64,000 nt of DNA. Origin: Ketobacter sp036337295 (GTDB taxonomy: Bacteria > Pseudomonadota > Gammaproteobacteria > Pseudomonadales > Ketobacteraceae). A model generated the notes under the pieces. That model was not told the origin of the DNA. It saw only the letters and a list, made by a program, of their open reading frames with translations, and did not search any database. The DNA lies in contig JAYZEN010000009.1 of NCBI GenBank assembly GCA_036337295.1, forward strand, positions 248,001 to 312,000. Reading direction: 5' to 3'. The translations under genes and the position numbers were made by a program. Below are positions 26,518 to 35,131 of this stretch, in pieces; position 1 is the first letter of the stretch, and every line of letters starts with the position of its first letter.

Positions 26518-27075
26518 ATGTCCCTGAAGCACGTTTTATTGATGGTTTTGAAAAAGCAGAGTGCCACCGGCTACGGTATCAATAAATGGTTTGATGGCCC
26601 CCTGGGCTACTTTTGGGATACCAGCCACCAGCGGGTGTACCGGGCGTTGGCCAAACTGGATGAAGACGGCTGGGTGCGCTTTGATGTAGTGCCGCAACAA
26701 GGCAAGCCAGACAAGAAAGTTTACCAAATTACCGAGCTGGGGGAGCAGGCACTGGATCAGTGGATGCGCAAGCCGCTGCCCCTGCCCAAAGTCAACGAGT
26801 CCTTCCTGGTGAAACTGTTTGCTGCGGATACCGGCTATCTTCAACCCCTGATGGACGAGGCGAAACAAAGGCTTATAAAGCATGAGGAGTTGTTGGCAGC
26901 CTATCGTCAAGTGGAATCACAGTACTTTGCTGCGCCGGAGCTGACGCCGGAACTACGCATGATGTACCTGACCCTGCGGCGCGGAATTTTGTTTGAAGAG
27001 AGCAGTGTTCAATGGGCTGAAGAAGCGTTGGCGGTGTTGACGGATTTACATGAACACAACAATAAAACTACCTGA
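26518..27075 (+). CDS. PadR family transcriptional regulator
   Basis: A 185-residue protein with an N-terminal PadR winged helix (about 1-85; LLMVLKKQSATGYGINKWF, then the wing KVYQITELGEQAL) and a C-terminal helical Vir-type dimerisation domain (about 95-180). PadR proteins usually repress a neighbouring divergent gene and respond to small phenolic or hydrophobic ligands. The gene is divergent from the CrtI-like oxidoreductase. GAGGT precedes the ATG. The ligand is unknown. Confidence 0.9.
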   Translation: MSLKHVLLMVLKKQSATGYGINKWFDGPLGYFWDTSHQRVYRALAKLDEDGWVRFDVVPQQGKPDKKVYQITELGEQALDQWMRKPLPLPKVNESFLVKLFAADTGYLQPLMDEAKQRLIKHEELLAAYRQVESQYFAAPELTPELRMMYLTLRRGILFEESSVQWAEEALAVLTDLHEHNNKTT

Positions 27076-27201
27076 ATTTGCTTTGATAAATTTCAAAAAC
27101 CCTGCGTCCTCTGCTATATACTTAGATGTCTTTTTTTATTTACTGATTTGCTATTTTCTCTTTTAAATTCAAATTATTCAGCCTGATTGGATATTAACAC
27201 G

Positions 27202-28473
27202 ATGAAATTTCGACAGCTTCTGATCTCAGGGTTTGCCTCTGTTATGTTGTGCTCGACGGCTTTGGCGGCGGGTGTCTATGAGGGGGAGCGAAACGCCTTC
27301 AATCGGTTCCATGGTAAGGGCACCTATACGTATACCAATGGTAACGTATATGAAGGCGACTGGGTCGATGGTCGCAAGAGTGGCGAAGGCTCCCAGACCT
27401 GGCCCAATGGCGAAAAGTACACTGGGGGCTGGAGCAATAACCGTGAGCATGGCAACGGCACCAAAACCTGGCCTAATGGTGATTCCTACAAAGGTGAGTG
27501 GCTGCAGGGCAAAATGAGCGGAGAAGGCACTTTCACCTGGGCCAATGGCGACGTCTATACCGGCGGCTTTATCGCTGACCAGAAGCAGGGCAAGGGCGTG
27601 TTGACCAAAGCCGATACTGGCGTCAAATATGAAGGCACCTGGATCGACGATCAGAGGGAAGGGGAATTCACGGTCACCATGAAAAACGGAAACGTGGCTC
27701 GTGGTGTGTGGAAAGCAGACAAGCCACCGGTCCGCGCTACCGTCGTTCTGAAAGGCGGTGATCTTTACTCCGGGCCAGTGCGGGGTGGCTATCTGCCCAA
27801 CGGCAAGGGGTCCTGTACCATCGAAGGCAAACCAACCGCCTGTGAATTCAAGTCCGGCGAGAAACTCGAAGTGGCCGTGGTGGCAGCGCCAAAACCGGCT
27901 CCCAAGCCCGCCCCGAAACCGGCACCCAAACCTGTGACGCCTGAACCCGCCGCCAAGCCCACCGTGATCCCATTCTCTGATGTGGCCGCCGGTGGTGCCG
28001 CAGTGGGCGCCGCCGCCGTTGCAGCGGCTCCGGAAGCCAAACCGGCACCACCACCGAAACCCAAGGATCCCCGTACCAAGCGTGGGGTTCGGGGTGACGG
28101 CAGCCAGTTTTTCTTCAAGCATAATGGCGGAGTCAGCGACAACATTCCCAAGCTCAAGGTGGAGAAAAACATCAATGAGTTCGGCGCCATGCAGATTTCG
28201 GCCACCGGTGGCGAGTTCGATGTCAGCTTCACCATCGACGAGTATGTGGGCGAAGGCAGCTATGAGCTGAAATACTTCAAGGCGGCTATCCAGAAAAACG
28301 GGGACAGCAAATCCTACCGTACGTCCAGTGCAGAGCCGGGCAAACTCACCGTGTTGCAGGATGGCAAGGGCATGTTGATCGGCCTGTTCTCGTTTACCGG
28401 TTACCCCTATGGGAATGTCGGTGCGGATAAGCAGGTGGTGACAGAAGGCGAGTTTGCCATTCCATTGAAGTAA
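27202..28473 (+). CDS. Exported MORN-repeat protein
   Basis: A 423-residue protein: signal peptide (1-about 23, ending ALA), five to six MORN repeats (about 35-180; YEGDW, YTGGW, YKGEW, YTGGF, YEGTW at regular spacing), a Lys/Pro/Ala-rich linker (about 225-300; AP-KPAPKPAP type, then an Ala-rich run) and a C-terminal beta-rich domain (about 300-423) I do not recognise. MORN repeats form an elongated beta sheet that can bind lipids or proteins. The exported location suggests a role at the cell envelope. The ATG 27202 is chosen for the signal peptide; a TTG 15 bases upstream is in frame. The gene ends at a clear terminator. Confidence 0.85.
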   Translation: MKFRQLLISGFASVMLCSTALAAGVYEGERNAFNRFHGKGTYTYTNGNVYEGDWVDGRKSGEGSQTWPNGEKYTGGWSNNREHGNGTKTWPNGDSYKGEWLQGKMSGEGTFTWANGDVYTGGFIADQKQGKGVLTKADTGVKYEGTWIDDQREGEFTVTMKNGNVARGVWKADKPPVRATVVLKGGDLYSGPVRGGYLPNGKGSCTIEGKPTACEFKSGEKLEVAVVAAPKPAPKPAPKPAPKPVTPEPAAKPTVIPFSDVAAGGAAVGAAAVAAAPEAKPAPPPKPKDPRTKRGVRGDGSQFFFKHNGGVSDNIPKLKVEKNINEFGAMQISATGGEFDVSFTIDEYVGEGSYELKYFKAAIQKNGDSKSYRTSSAEPGKLTVLQDGKGMLIGLFSFTGYPYGNVGADKQVVTEGEFAIPLK

Positions 28474-28494
28474 GCCAAGGTCCGGTTCAGGCAG

Positions 28495-28522
28495 AAAAAG
28501 CGCTCTTCGGAGCGCTTTTTTT
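28495..28522 (+). terminator. Intrinsic terminator after the MORN gene
   Basis: GCGCTC (28500-28505), tetraloop TTCG, GAGCGC (28510-28515), followed by seven T. The A-run before the stem makes it usable from the opposite side as well, for the minus-strand gene ending at 28578. Confidence 0.85.
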
Positions 28523-28577
28523 ATGGGCGGAGCTGTGGCCTTTGCAGGTGGGAAGGAATTTGGCTATAGGCAAGGGC

Positions 28578-29801
28578 TCAGGCCACCAGCAGTTGACGGG
28601 TGTCCTCCAGCTGGGATTTGGCCTGTTCCATGATGCCGTTGAGAATCGAGGGATCGTTTTCACCGGGGAACAGGCGCCGGAAGGCGGGCACTTTGCTGAG
28701 CTTCTTCATGCGTTCCTCGTCCAGCATCAAATGATGCAGGTGGGCCACGATCACCAGATCGGCAAAGTCCGCCTCGCCCTCATGCTGGTAGCGCCAGTTC
28801 TCGGAATGGGTGGCGGTGGCCACCATCTCCTCATTGAAACCCCAGCGTTTGAGGATCACTGAGCCCAGCTCCGGTTTGAGTTCGCGGATGGTCTTCTCCA
28901 GTTGCTGGGCGTCTTCTGCCAGGGTCGGGTACTGGTCGGCGTACATCAGAATTGGCACCACGCCAATGTCATGCAGCAGTCCGGCCAGCAGGCCCTGGTC
29001 CGGGTCCAGGCCCCGTACATTTTTGGCCAGGACATAACAGATGGCGGCGATTTCGATGCTGTGCTGCCACAGGCCGTCCATGCGCTGTTTCAGCAGCGGG
29101 GCGTTGGCCTTGAACAGTTCTTTCACCGTAAACGTGGTCACCAGTTGCTTGGTGGTCTGCATGCCCAAACGCACGATGGCCTGGGCACTGGTTTCAAACT
29201 CTTTGGTGCCGCGGAACAGCGGGCTGTTGGCGGCCTTAATCAGTTTGGCGGCGATGGAGGGATCAGTATTCACCGCCTGGGAAATCTTCTTGGCGCTGTT
29301 GGTGCCTTCGTCAATCATGCGCCGAATGCGCACCGCCACTTCCGGCAGACTGGGCAGCACCAGTTTGTTGTTGCGCAGGTCGGCATAGATGTCCAGCAGC
29401 AGTTGCTTGTCTTCCGGCTGTTCCTCGCGCAGTACTCGCCGCACTTCGAAGCTGTCCCCCGGTGCTTCCTGCAGCAGCGCTTTCAGGGCTTCCAGTTCCA
29501 CCTGTAGAACCTGGGCGTTGGAATGGGCGCGGATGTGAAAAGCACGCGGGCGTTTATGGGCCACCGGCCCCTGGGCGTCCGGGCTGCCTGCCACAATGGT
29601 TTTGATGCTCTGGGTTGCCGGGTCCTGCAGATCCAGTTCCCCTGCCAGTAAAAAGTATTCAAACGGATCGGAGGAGCCCGCTTCCACAATCGAATCACCG
29701 GGTCCAAGACGCAGCGTTTCACTGTTATGGATCAGGACAATGAGTTGTTCGTCGCTGAGGTGGCGCAGTAATTCAAATTGCTTCAGTTGTTCCGTGTCCA
29801 T
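28578..29801 (-). CDS. Cyclic-nucleotide-binding-like + HDOD domain protein
   Basis: A 407-residue cytoplasmic protein. The N-terminal part (about 8-125) has a cNMP-binding beta-roll pattern (LSDEQLIVLI, LGPGDSIVEAGS, YFLLAGELDL). The C-terminal part (about 145-345) is an HDOD domain: LPSLPEVAVRIRRMIDE, then FTVKELF, QHSIEIAAICYVLA, and LAGLLHDIGVV. HDOD domains are HD relatives without phosphohydrolase activity that act in signalling, often with c-di-GMP proteins. The pocket residues for cAMP binding are not obviously conserved, so ligand binding is uncertain. It is read monocistronically towards the terminator at 28495. Confidence 0.88.
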   Translation of the reverse strand: MDTEQLKQFELLRHLSDEQLIVLIHNSETLRLGPGDSIVEAGSSDPFEYFLLAGELDLQDPATQSIKTIVAGSPDAQGPVAHKRPRAFHIRAHSNAQVLQVELEALKALLQEAPGDSFEVRRVLREEQPEDKQLLLDIYADLRNNKLVLPSLPEVAVRIRRMIDEGTNSAKKISQAVNTDPSIAAKLIKAANSPLFRGTKEFETSAQAIVRLGMQTTKQLVTTFTVKELFKANAPLLKQRMDGLWQHSIEIAAICYVLAKNVRGLDPDQGLLAGLLHDIGVVPILMYADQYPTLAEDAQQLEKTIRELKPELGSVILKRWGFNEEMVATATHSENWRYQHEGEADFADLVIVAHLHHLMLDEERMKKLSKVPAFRRLFPGENDPSILNGIMEQAKSQLEDTRQLLVA

Positions 29802-29918
29802 GATGGTCTGTCGTCGGCTGTCGGGTATCTATTCAGTATAGAAACGGAATGGCCGGGGTGGGGGGATCTGCTGAAACTTTGTGACGGGATTCCGCCAGTG
29901 GGCGAATCCGGTTAGGCA

Positions 29919-29944
29919 GCTCCGGGTCTGAGTGAACCCGGAGC
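29919..29944. terminator. Perfect 9-bp hairpin downstream of the ABC1 kinase gene
   Basis: GCTCCGGGT (29919-29927), eight-base loop, ACCCGGAGC (29936-29944), starting eight bases beyond the minus-strand stop at 29953. A second weaker stem-loop (GGATTC-CGCC/GGCGAATCC) lies at about 29888-29909. Neither has a T-run, so termination may be weak. Confidence 0.4.
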
Positions 29945-29952
29945 CCTTGAGA

Positions 29953-31347
29953 TCACTCGCTCAGGATGTATGGGGAGAGCACATCGTAGCCGCGGATCTC
30001 CGCTTTCAGGACCGACATGAAGGTATAGGCCCCCATGATCTTGCGCACCAGGAACATCAGCTCCCGGGGCGGGATGGTAAAGTGGCGGTTGGCCCCCGCA
30101 GCGGACATCCCGGCCTTCATACTGAGGCGGGCCGGCAGGTTGCTTTCACCCCATTTGTACTCAAGCTGGTCATTCAGCAGGTAGGATGGTGGAGGGAAGC
30201 GCTCCGGGTCGGCGAAGGGCTCAATGGCCATATAACACAGCTGCGCCAGGCCGCGCTTGGCGTCCATGGGGGTGCCGAGTCCGAACAGGTGCAGGGCGCT
30301 CAAGCCTTCCAGCAACAGGGTTTCATCGTGTAGAAAGGCGGCCTTCACGATCTTGCGGCCCGGCTCCAGGGTCTTGTCGGAGAACTCCCTGACCGCACCA
30401 AAATCCAGTAATACCACCTGATCCGGCTGCTCTGCACCATCCCCCAGGCGCACAAAGTAATTGCCAAAATTGGGGTCGGTCTGCATTTCACCCCACAGAA
30501 ACACCTCTTTCCAGCACAGATCCAGCGCGGTGCGGCAGATGGCATTGCGCCGCGCCTGAGGCAGGGCTTTGGTCTCCGCAGCGTCAATATCCAGCCCCGG
30601 TTCGAAAGAGGTCGCGATGACCCGTTTGCTGCAGAACTCCTCATAGATCCGGGGCACCACAAAACGGGGATCATCCTGCAGGCGTTCGCGGAACAGCTTG
30701 GTTTTTTCCCGCTCGTGGTTGTAGTCTACTTCCCGGTACATCATCTCGCGGATTTCCTGGAACCAGGATTCGAATTCCTCCGTGATGGGGACAATCTTCA
30801 GCATACGGATCAGGCTTTCCACTGCGCCAAGGTCGCTGTCCACCGCTTCTGCCACGCCAGGGTACTGAATTTTCAGGCAGATCTGTTCCCCAGTCGCTTT
30901 GATGACGGCTTTGTGCACCTGGCCGATGGAGGCCGCCCCCAGGGGCGATTCCTCAATTTCCAGCAGTGCTAACTTCTCCGCTCCCAGCTCATCTTCCAGT
31001 TCTTCATAGATGGTGGTCCATTCCAGCGCGGCGGTATTGTCTTCCAGTGTATGCAGGGCTTCGGTGACTTCCACCGGCAGGAAGTGCTCGCCGTACAGCG
31101 CCATCATCTGACCGATCTTGACGATGCTGCCTTTCAATTTGCCGATTTCTTCTGCCAGGTAGTGAGCCTGCTTGGAGAGGATGGCCTTCTGGCGGTCGGC
31201 CCGCTCTTCCTTGCGGGTGAACATGTTCCCGGCGGACTGTGCCGCCAACATGGTTCCGGCCACAAAGCCCGCTTTGGCCATACTGAAGCGCCGCTCAAAT
31301 GCGCCGGTTTTCACTCGCTTGAGCGTGGTTTTGGGTTTTTCGGACAT
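29953..31347 (-). CDS. ABC1/AarF/UbiB-family atypical kinase
   Basis: A 464-residue protein of the ABC1 (UbiB/Coq8) family. The family-specific K-x-G-Q motif appears as KIGQ (77-80), the Ala-rich nucleotide loop as LGAASIGQVHKA, the invariant Lys in CLKIQYPG, and the metal-binding LLDFG. It lacks the C-terminal membrane helices of UbiB itself and has no ubi genes near, so it is more likely a general AarF/ABC1 protein than the ubiquinone factor. These proteins are ATPases or kinases linked to lipid or quinone metabolism. The start MSEKPK at 31347 follows AAGGTG. Confidence 0.87.
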   Translation of the reverse strand: MSEKPKTTLKRVKTGAFERRFSMAKAGFVAGTMLAAQSAGNMFTRKEERADRQKAILSKQAHYLAEEIGKLKGSIVKIGQMMALYGEHFLPVEVTEALHTLEDNTAALEWTTIYEELEDELGAEKLALLEIEESPLGAASIGQVHKAVIKATGEQICLKIQYPGVAEAVDSDLGAVESLIRMLKIVPITEEFESWFQEIREMMYREVDYNHEREKTKLFRERLQDDPRFVVPRIYEEFCSKRVIATSFEPGLDIDAAETKALPQARRNAICRTALDLCWKEVFLWGEMQTDPNFGNYFVRLGDGAEQPDQVVLLDFGAVREFSDKTLEPGRKIVKAAFLHDETLLLEGLSALHLFGLGTPMDAKRGLAQLCYMAIEPFADPERFPPPSYLLNDQLEYKWGESNLPARLSMKAGMSAAGANRHFTIPPRELMFLVRKIMGAYTFMSVLKAEIRGYDVLSPYILSE

Positions 31348-31593
31348 TGAACACCTTACTGTTGTGGCTGCCGGAGACGGCAACCAACCCCCTGAATGGT
31401 CTTGATCCACCCATGTAGGCGGATTCGCAATGGCGGACGATATTAACGCAAATCGGCATTGATTACATTTGCCATAGTGTACAGCCCGGGGTGACCCACT
31501 ATGTCATTGCCATTCTTGCCCGCGGCTGAGTGAGCGGTTAAATTGTGCTATATCTCAAGAGACAGCGGGCAAGCACAGAGGAGATGGCCAGGC

Positions 31594-31791
31594 GTGGCGG
31601 AAGATAAGGATTCAGAAAACGTGGTGGAGTTCGGCAGTGCCCGGGAGCGGGTGGTGCATGAGCGCAAAGAGCAAGCGGCCAAGGACCTGCGCAAGCAGTT
31701 CCAGAAGGCGATGGGGTGGAACAGCTGGCCCAAATCCAAAAAGCCGTCCGGCAGCAAAGGCCCCAAACCCAAAAAAGGCAAAAAGCGTTAA
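31594..31791 (+). CDS. Small Lys-rich protein of unknown function (65 aa)
   Basis: Read from a GTG at 31594, behind AGAGGAG, as a 65-residue protein: an acidic start (AEDKDSENVVEFGSARERVV), a central helical part (KDLRKQFQKAMGW) and a Lys/Pro/Gly-rich tail (KPKKGKKR). The tail suggests nucleic-acid or ribosome contact, but I recognise no function. Its stop codon overlaps that of the convergent MBL gene (31788-31791). The frame stays open upstream but has no better start there. Confidence 0.65.
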   Translation: MAEDKDSENVVEFGSARERVVHERKEQAAKDLRKQFQKAMGWNSWPKSKKPSGSKGPKPKKGKKR

Positions 31792-32627
31792 TTTTTCTGC
31801 CAGATGCCGTCAGATTCGCTGACGATCTTCTCTTTTAGCAGCTTGTCCAAATGTGCCTGCAGGGAATAGCGGGCAATCGGGTGGAGGAACTCCGGCACAT
31901 CGTCATACACCGCGGGGGTCAGGGTGTCCAGATTCGCGGGCCCGGTTTTCGTCATCCCTTCCAATACCTTGTGTTCCCGCATCAGGCGGTGCTGGATCAA
32001 GCCCTCAATCACGTCCAGGGGATGCTCCATACGGTTGCCGTGCGCCGGCGCCAAATGCCGTAGCGGCAGGTTTTTCAATTTGGCCAGGGAATCCAGATAG
32101 GCTTTCATATCCCCATCCGGCGGTGCGATCACCACGGTGGAGCCCTCCATGATGTGGTCACCGGTGAACAGCACCTGCTCCTGTTCCAGATAAAAACACA
32201 GATGGTTGCTGGCGTGTCCGGGGGTATGCACGGCCCGCAGGGTGAAGTCATCGGACTGGATGTAATCGCCTTCCTGCCAGCATTGGTCGGGGCTGAAACT
32301 GGGGTCCTGGGATTGCGGGTTGTTGGCCGGCATGCCGATCACCACCGCGTCGGTGGCTTCCTGCAGGGCCACCGCGGCGGGGGAGTGATCCATGTGGGTA
32401 TGGGTGCAGAGAATCCACTGAATGGTGGCGTGGGCATCTGCAGCGGCCTGCACAATGGTATCCACATGCTCGGGTATGGCCGGGCCCGGATCGATTACGG
32501 CCCAGGCGTCGCTGCCCACCAGGTAGGTGTTGGTGCCCGGTCCGGTCATGATGCCCGGATTGGGGGCGGTAATGCGTCGGATCAACGGTGACAATACGAT
32601 GGTTTCACCGTGTACCAGCTTGCTCAT
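31788..32627 (-). CDS. Metallo-beta-lactamase-fold hydrolase (LACTB2-like)
   Basis: A 279-residue MBL-fold protein with the zinc-binding motif HTHMDH (76-81), the later metal ligands in HTPGHASNH and FTGDHIMEGS, and a C-terminal winged-helix-like extension (HPIARYSLQAHLDKL). This layout matches the LACTB2/GloB-like group, which hydrolyses thioesters or RNA. The start follows AAAGG. The Nudix gene lies 30 bp upstream on the same strand, so the two are likely co-transcribed. The substrate is undetermined. Confidence 0.88.
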   Translation of the reverse strand: MSKLVHGETIVLSPLIRRITAPNPGIMTGPGTNTYLVGSDAWAVIDPGPAIPEHVDTIVQAAADAHATIQWILCTHTHMDHSPAAVALQEATDAVVIGMPANNPQSQDPSFSPDQCWQEGDYIQSDDFTLRAVHTPGHASNHLCFYLEQEQVLFTGDHIMEGSTVVIAPPDGDMKAYLDSLAKLKNLPLRHLAPAHGNRMEHPLDVIEGLIQHRLMREHKVLEGMTKTGPANLDTLTPAVYDDVPEFLHPIARYSLQAHLDKLLKEKIVSESDGIWQKN

Positions 32628-32657
32628 AGTGTCGCCTTTCTGAATGCTTGAGCCATG

Positions 32658-33389
32658 TTAACCTGTTTTGCCATGGGCTGCCTGTCCTTCCTGTTCCAGC
32701 AGCTCCTGCACGTTGTTGTACCGGGACAGGTGCCGCAGGGTCATGATGGTGGGCAGCACCAGATCCCAGTCGCCCTTCTCATATTGAGTAAGCGCCTGCG
32801 TTGCAGTGAACCATCCGGTGTTGACCGCCTCGTGGTCATCCTGGCGCGGCGGCTGGCCTTCCGGCCATGGACACAGGAAGAAGCGGGTGTCGTAGCGCCT
32901 GGGGGTGCCCGGTGGGGTGATCCAGCGACTCAGGTACTGCAGCTTGCCGGTTTGCAGCTGCAAACCGTTGCGGGAGCAGAAATCAAGAAAACCGGAGGGC
33001 TCCTGCTGCAGGAACTGTTGCGCGCTGGCAGCCAGTTGCGGGGTGGCGCCTTCCGCCAGCAGAATGCCCGCCTCTTCCACCAGCTCCCGAATGGCCGCAA
33101 TCCAATAGGCGTGACCGTGCGCTTCCAGCTCCAGCAACCGATTGGCGGAATCCGGGTGCAGATCACAGCATTCCAGCCAGGCCGATGCCTGATCGTGGGG
33201 GTCCAGTTTGCCCCCTGGGAAAACCCAGGCACCGCCCACAAAAATCGCTTCTGGATTGCGCTGCTGCATGAGGATCTGCGGACCCTGGTCCGAGTCCCTC
33301 AGCAGGACGATGGTGGCGGCGGGTTGAATGGGAACGGCTTGGTGTTTCAAGGGTTTGGTCTCGCTTCCTCTGTTGGGCATGGTTGACAT
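32658..33389 (-). CDS. Nudix hydrolase with an insertion in the Nudix box (NUDT19-like)
   Basis: A 243-residue Nudix protein. The Nudix box is split: GGK at 59-61 and RELVEEAG at 101-108, about 27 residues more than the standard GX5EX7REUXEEXGU spacing. Such an insertion is a mark of the NUDT19/RP2 group, whose animal members hydrolyse CoA and acyl-CoA. CoA-diphosphatase activity would fit the fatty-acid genes elsewhere in the window, but this is inference. No ribosome-binding site supports the start at 33389; ATG at 33380 is an alternative. It is followed by the MBL gene. Confidence 0.87.
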   Translation of the reverse strand: MSTMPNRGSETKPLKHQAVPIQPAATIVLLRDSDQGPQILMQQRNPEAIFVGGAWVFPGGKLDPHDQASAWLECCDLHPDSANRLLELEAHGHAYWIAAIRELVEEAGILLAEGATPQLAASAQQFLQQEPSGFLDFCSRNGLQLQTGKLQYLSRWITPPGTPRRYDTRFFLCPWPEGQPPRQDDHEAVNTGWFTATQALTQYEKGDWDLVLPTIMTLRHLSRYNNVQELLEQEGQAAHGKTG

Positions 33390-33527
33390 GGGGGAGGGCG
33401 GCTCGCGCTGGGCCGTACACTTTAGCAGAGAAACGCAATCAAGTATCGTGCCGCTGGTCCCGCTGATTTGCCGGATCTGCGATCCGTTATTATGCTTAGG
33501 AAGTGAAGTACAAGAGTTTTTGTTCCT

Positions 33528-35012
33528 ATGTCAATTTGGTCCCGGCTGGTCAGTGCCCATATCCGCAAACTGAAAGAAACCTGCAGCGATGAAGTCATCG
33601 ATTTCATGCTGCTGGAGAGCGGGTTACAGCGTGACAGCGCCGGCCTGGTCAAAGTGGATTCCCTCGGCGACCTGAGCCGCTATCTGGACACGCTGGAAAA
33701 CTACCTGGGTGTGTTGTACCGGGATCGCGCCGAAGAGATCTTCAACAATATTCTGGAATCCGGCTGGCAGGAGCAGGCCGTCAATGCTGAGCTGGACCAG
33801 GATCTTGCCCTCAAGCTGGAAGAGCAGGCTCGGCTGACCAAAAAGCTGGAAAACCTGAACCGGCATCTGCAGCAGGCAAAAGATTCCGCGGAAATCGCCT
33901 CCCGGGCCAAATCGGTTTTCCTGGCCAATATGAGCCACGAAATTCGCACGCCCATGAACGGTGTGATCGCCAGTGTTCAGCTGTTGCAGGATACCCCCCT
34001 CAACCATGAGCAGCATGAGTTGGTGACCCTCATCAACCGCTCCTCCAATTCCCTGCTCAGCATCATCAACGACATCCTGGATTTGTCGAAGATAGAGGCT
34101 GGTCACCTGGAGCTGCAGAAAGAGCCGTTTAACTTCCATCAGATGATCCACGATGTGTGCGACCTGAATCGGGCGTTCGGCAAGGACAAGTCCGTTGCTA
34201 TTCATGCAGCGCTGGAGCCGGACACACCCAAGTACCTCATGGGCGATGCTATGCGTATTCGTCAGGTGCTGATGAACCTGGTTACCAATGCCATCAAATT
34301 CACCCGCGAAGGTCGTGTTGATATCGAAGTCGGTTACGACCATATCGAAGGCAATCGTTTCAACATTATTATCGAAGTTCACGATACCGGAATCGGCATT
34401 CCCAAAGATCGTATCGACAAGATTTTTGAATCCTTCGAGCAGGCGGATGTGAGCATCGGCCGCAATTATGGCGGTACCGGGTTGGGGTTGACCATCTGTA
34501 AAAACCTGATTGATTTGATGGATGGATACCTGGAGGTGGAGAGTGAGAAGGACAAGGGTGCCTCCTTCATTATTACATTGCCGCTGCGGGAAACCGATCC
34601 CATCAAGGAAGAATCCGAGCAGGAACTGCTGAATAAAAACTACCAGAAAAAAGTCCTGGTGGCGGAAGACAACGTGGTCAATCAGCGGGTGGCGCTGAAG
34701 ATGTTCAGCAAAATCGGGTTGGACGTGGACATTGTGTTTGATGGTGAAGCGGCAGTAGCTGCCGCCAATGCCCAACACTATGACCTGATTGTGATGGACA
34801 TCGAAATGCCCGGCCTTAACGGTTTGGAGGCGTCACGCTCGATCCTGCAGGGGAGTGGGCCGAACTGCGCCACGCCCATCATTGCCATGACCGCCAGTGT
34901 GCTGGATGAAGACCGTCAGCGCATTCTGGATGCGGGCATGCAGGGGGTGGTGGGAAAACCGGTTAGGCTGCAACAATTGACTCAGGAACTGGATCGGTTG
35001 TTCATAAATTGA
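33528..35012 (+). CDS. Cytoplasmic hybrid sensor histidine kinase
   Basis: A 494-residue soluble hybrid kinase: an N-terminal helical region without a recognised sensor domain (about 1-90), coiled coil (about 90-125), HisKA with H137 (ANMSHEIRTPMNG), HATPase_c with DTGIGI and GGTGLGLTI, and a C-terminal receiver domain with phospho-acceptor D424 (VMDIEMPG). No membrane segment is present, so it senses a cytoplasmic cue or works with a partner. A cNMP-GGDEF protein is encoded 120 bp downstream on the same strand, and co-function is possible. The receiver could pass phosphate to an HPt protein, none of which is seen here. Confidence 0.92.
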   Translation: MSIWSRLVSAHIRKLKETCSDEVIDFMLLESGLQRDSAGLVKVDSLGDLSRYLDTLENYLGVLYRDRAEEIFNNILESGWQEQAVNAELDQDLALKLEEQARLTKKLENLNRHLQQAKDSAEIASRAKSVFLANMSHEIRTPMNGVIASVQLLQDTPLNHEQHELVTLINRSSNSLLSIINDILDLSKIEAGHLELQKEPFNFHQMIHDVCDLNRAFGKDKSVAIHAALEPDTPKYLMGDAMRIRQVLMNLVTNAIKFTREGRVDIEVGYDHIEGNRFNIIIEVHDTGIGIPKDRIDKIFESFEQADVSIGRNYGGTGLGLTICKNLIDLMDGYLEVESEKDKGASFIITLPLRETDPIKEESEQELLNKNYQKKVLVAEDNVVNQRVALKMFSKIGLDVDIVFDGEAAVAAANAQHYDLIVMDIEMPGLNGLEASRSILQGSGPNCATPIIAMTASVLDEDRQRILDAGMQGVVGKPVRLQQLTQELDRLFIN

Positions 35013-35131
35013 TCTGGTTATCAAACGGAATGCTCACTTCCGCGTAAAATTGACCATAAGTGCGGAATTTAGGTTGCGCGAACGGTAATTGGGGACAACT
35101 ATTTTAGTGTTCCAGATTGAATGTGGTCGTT

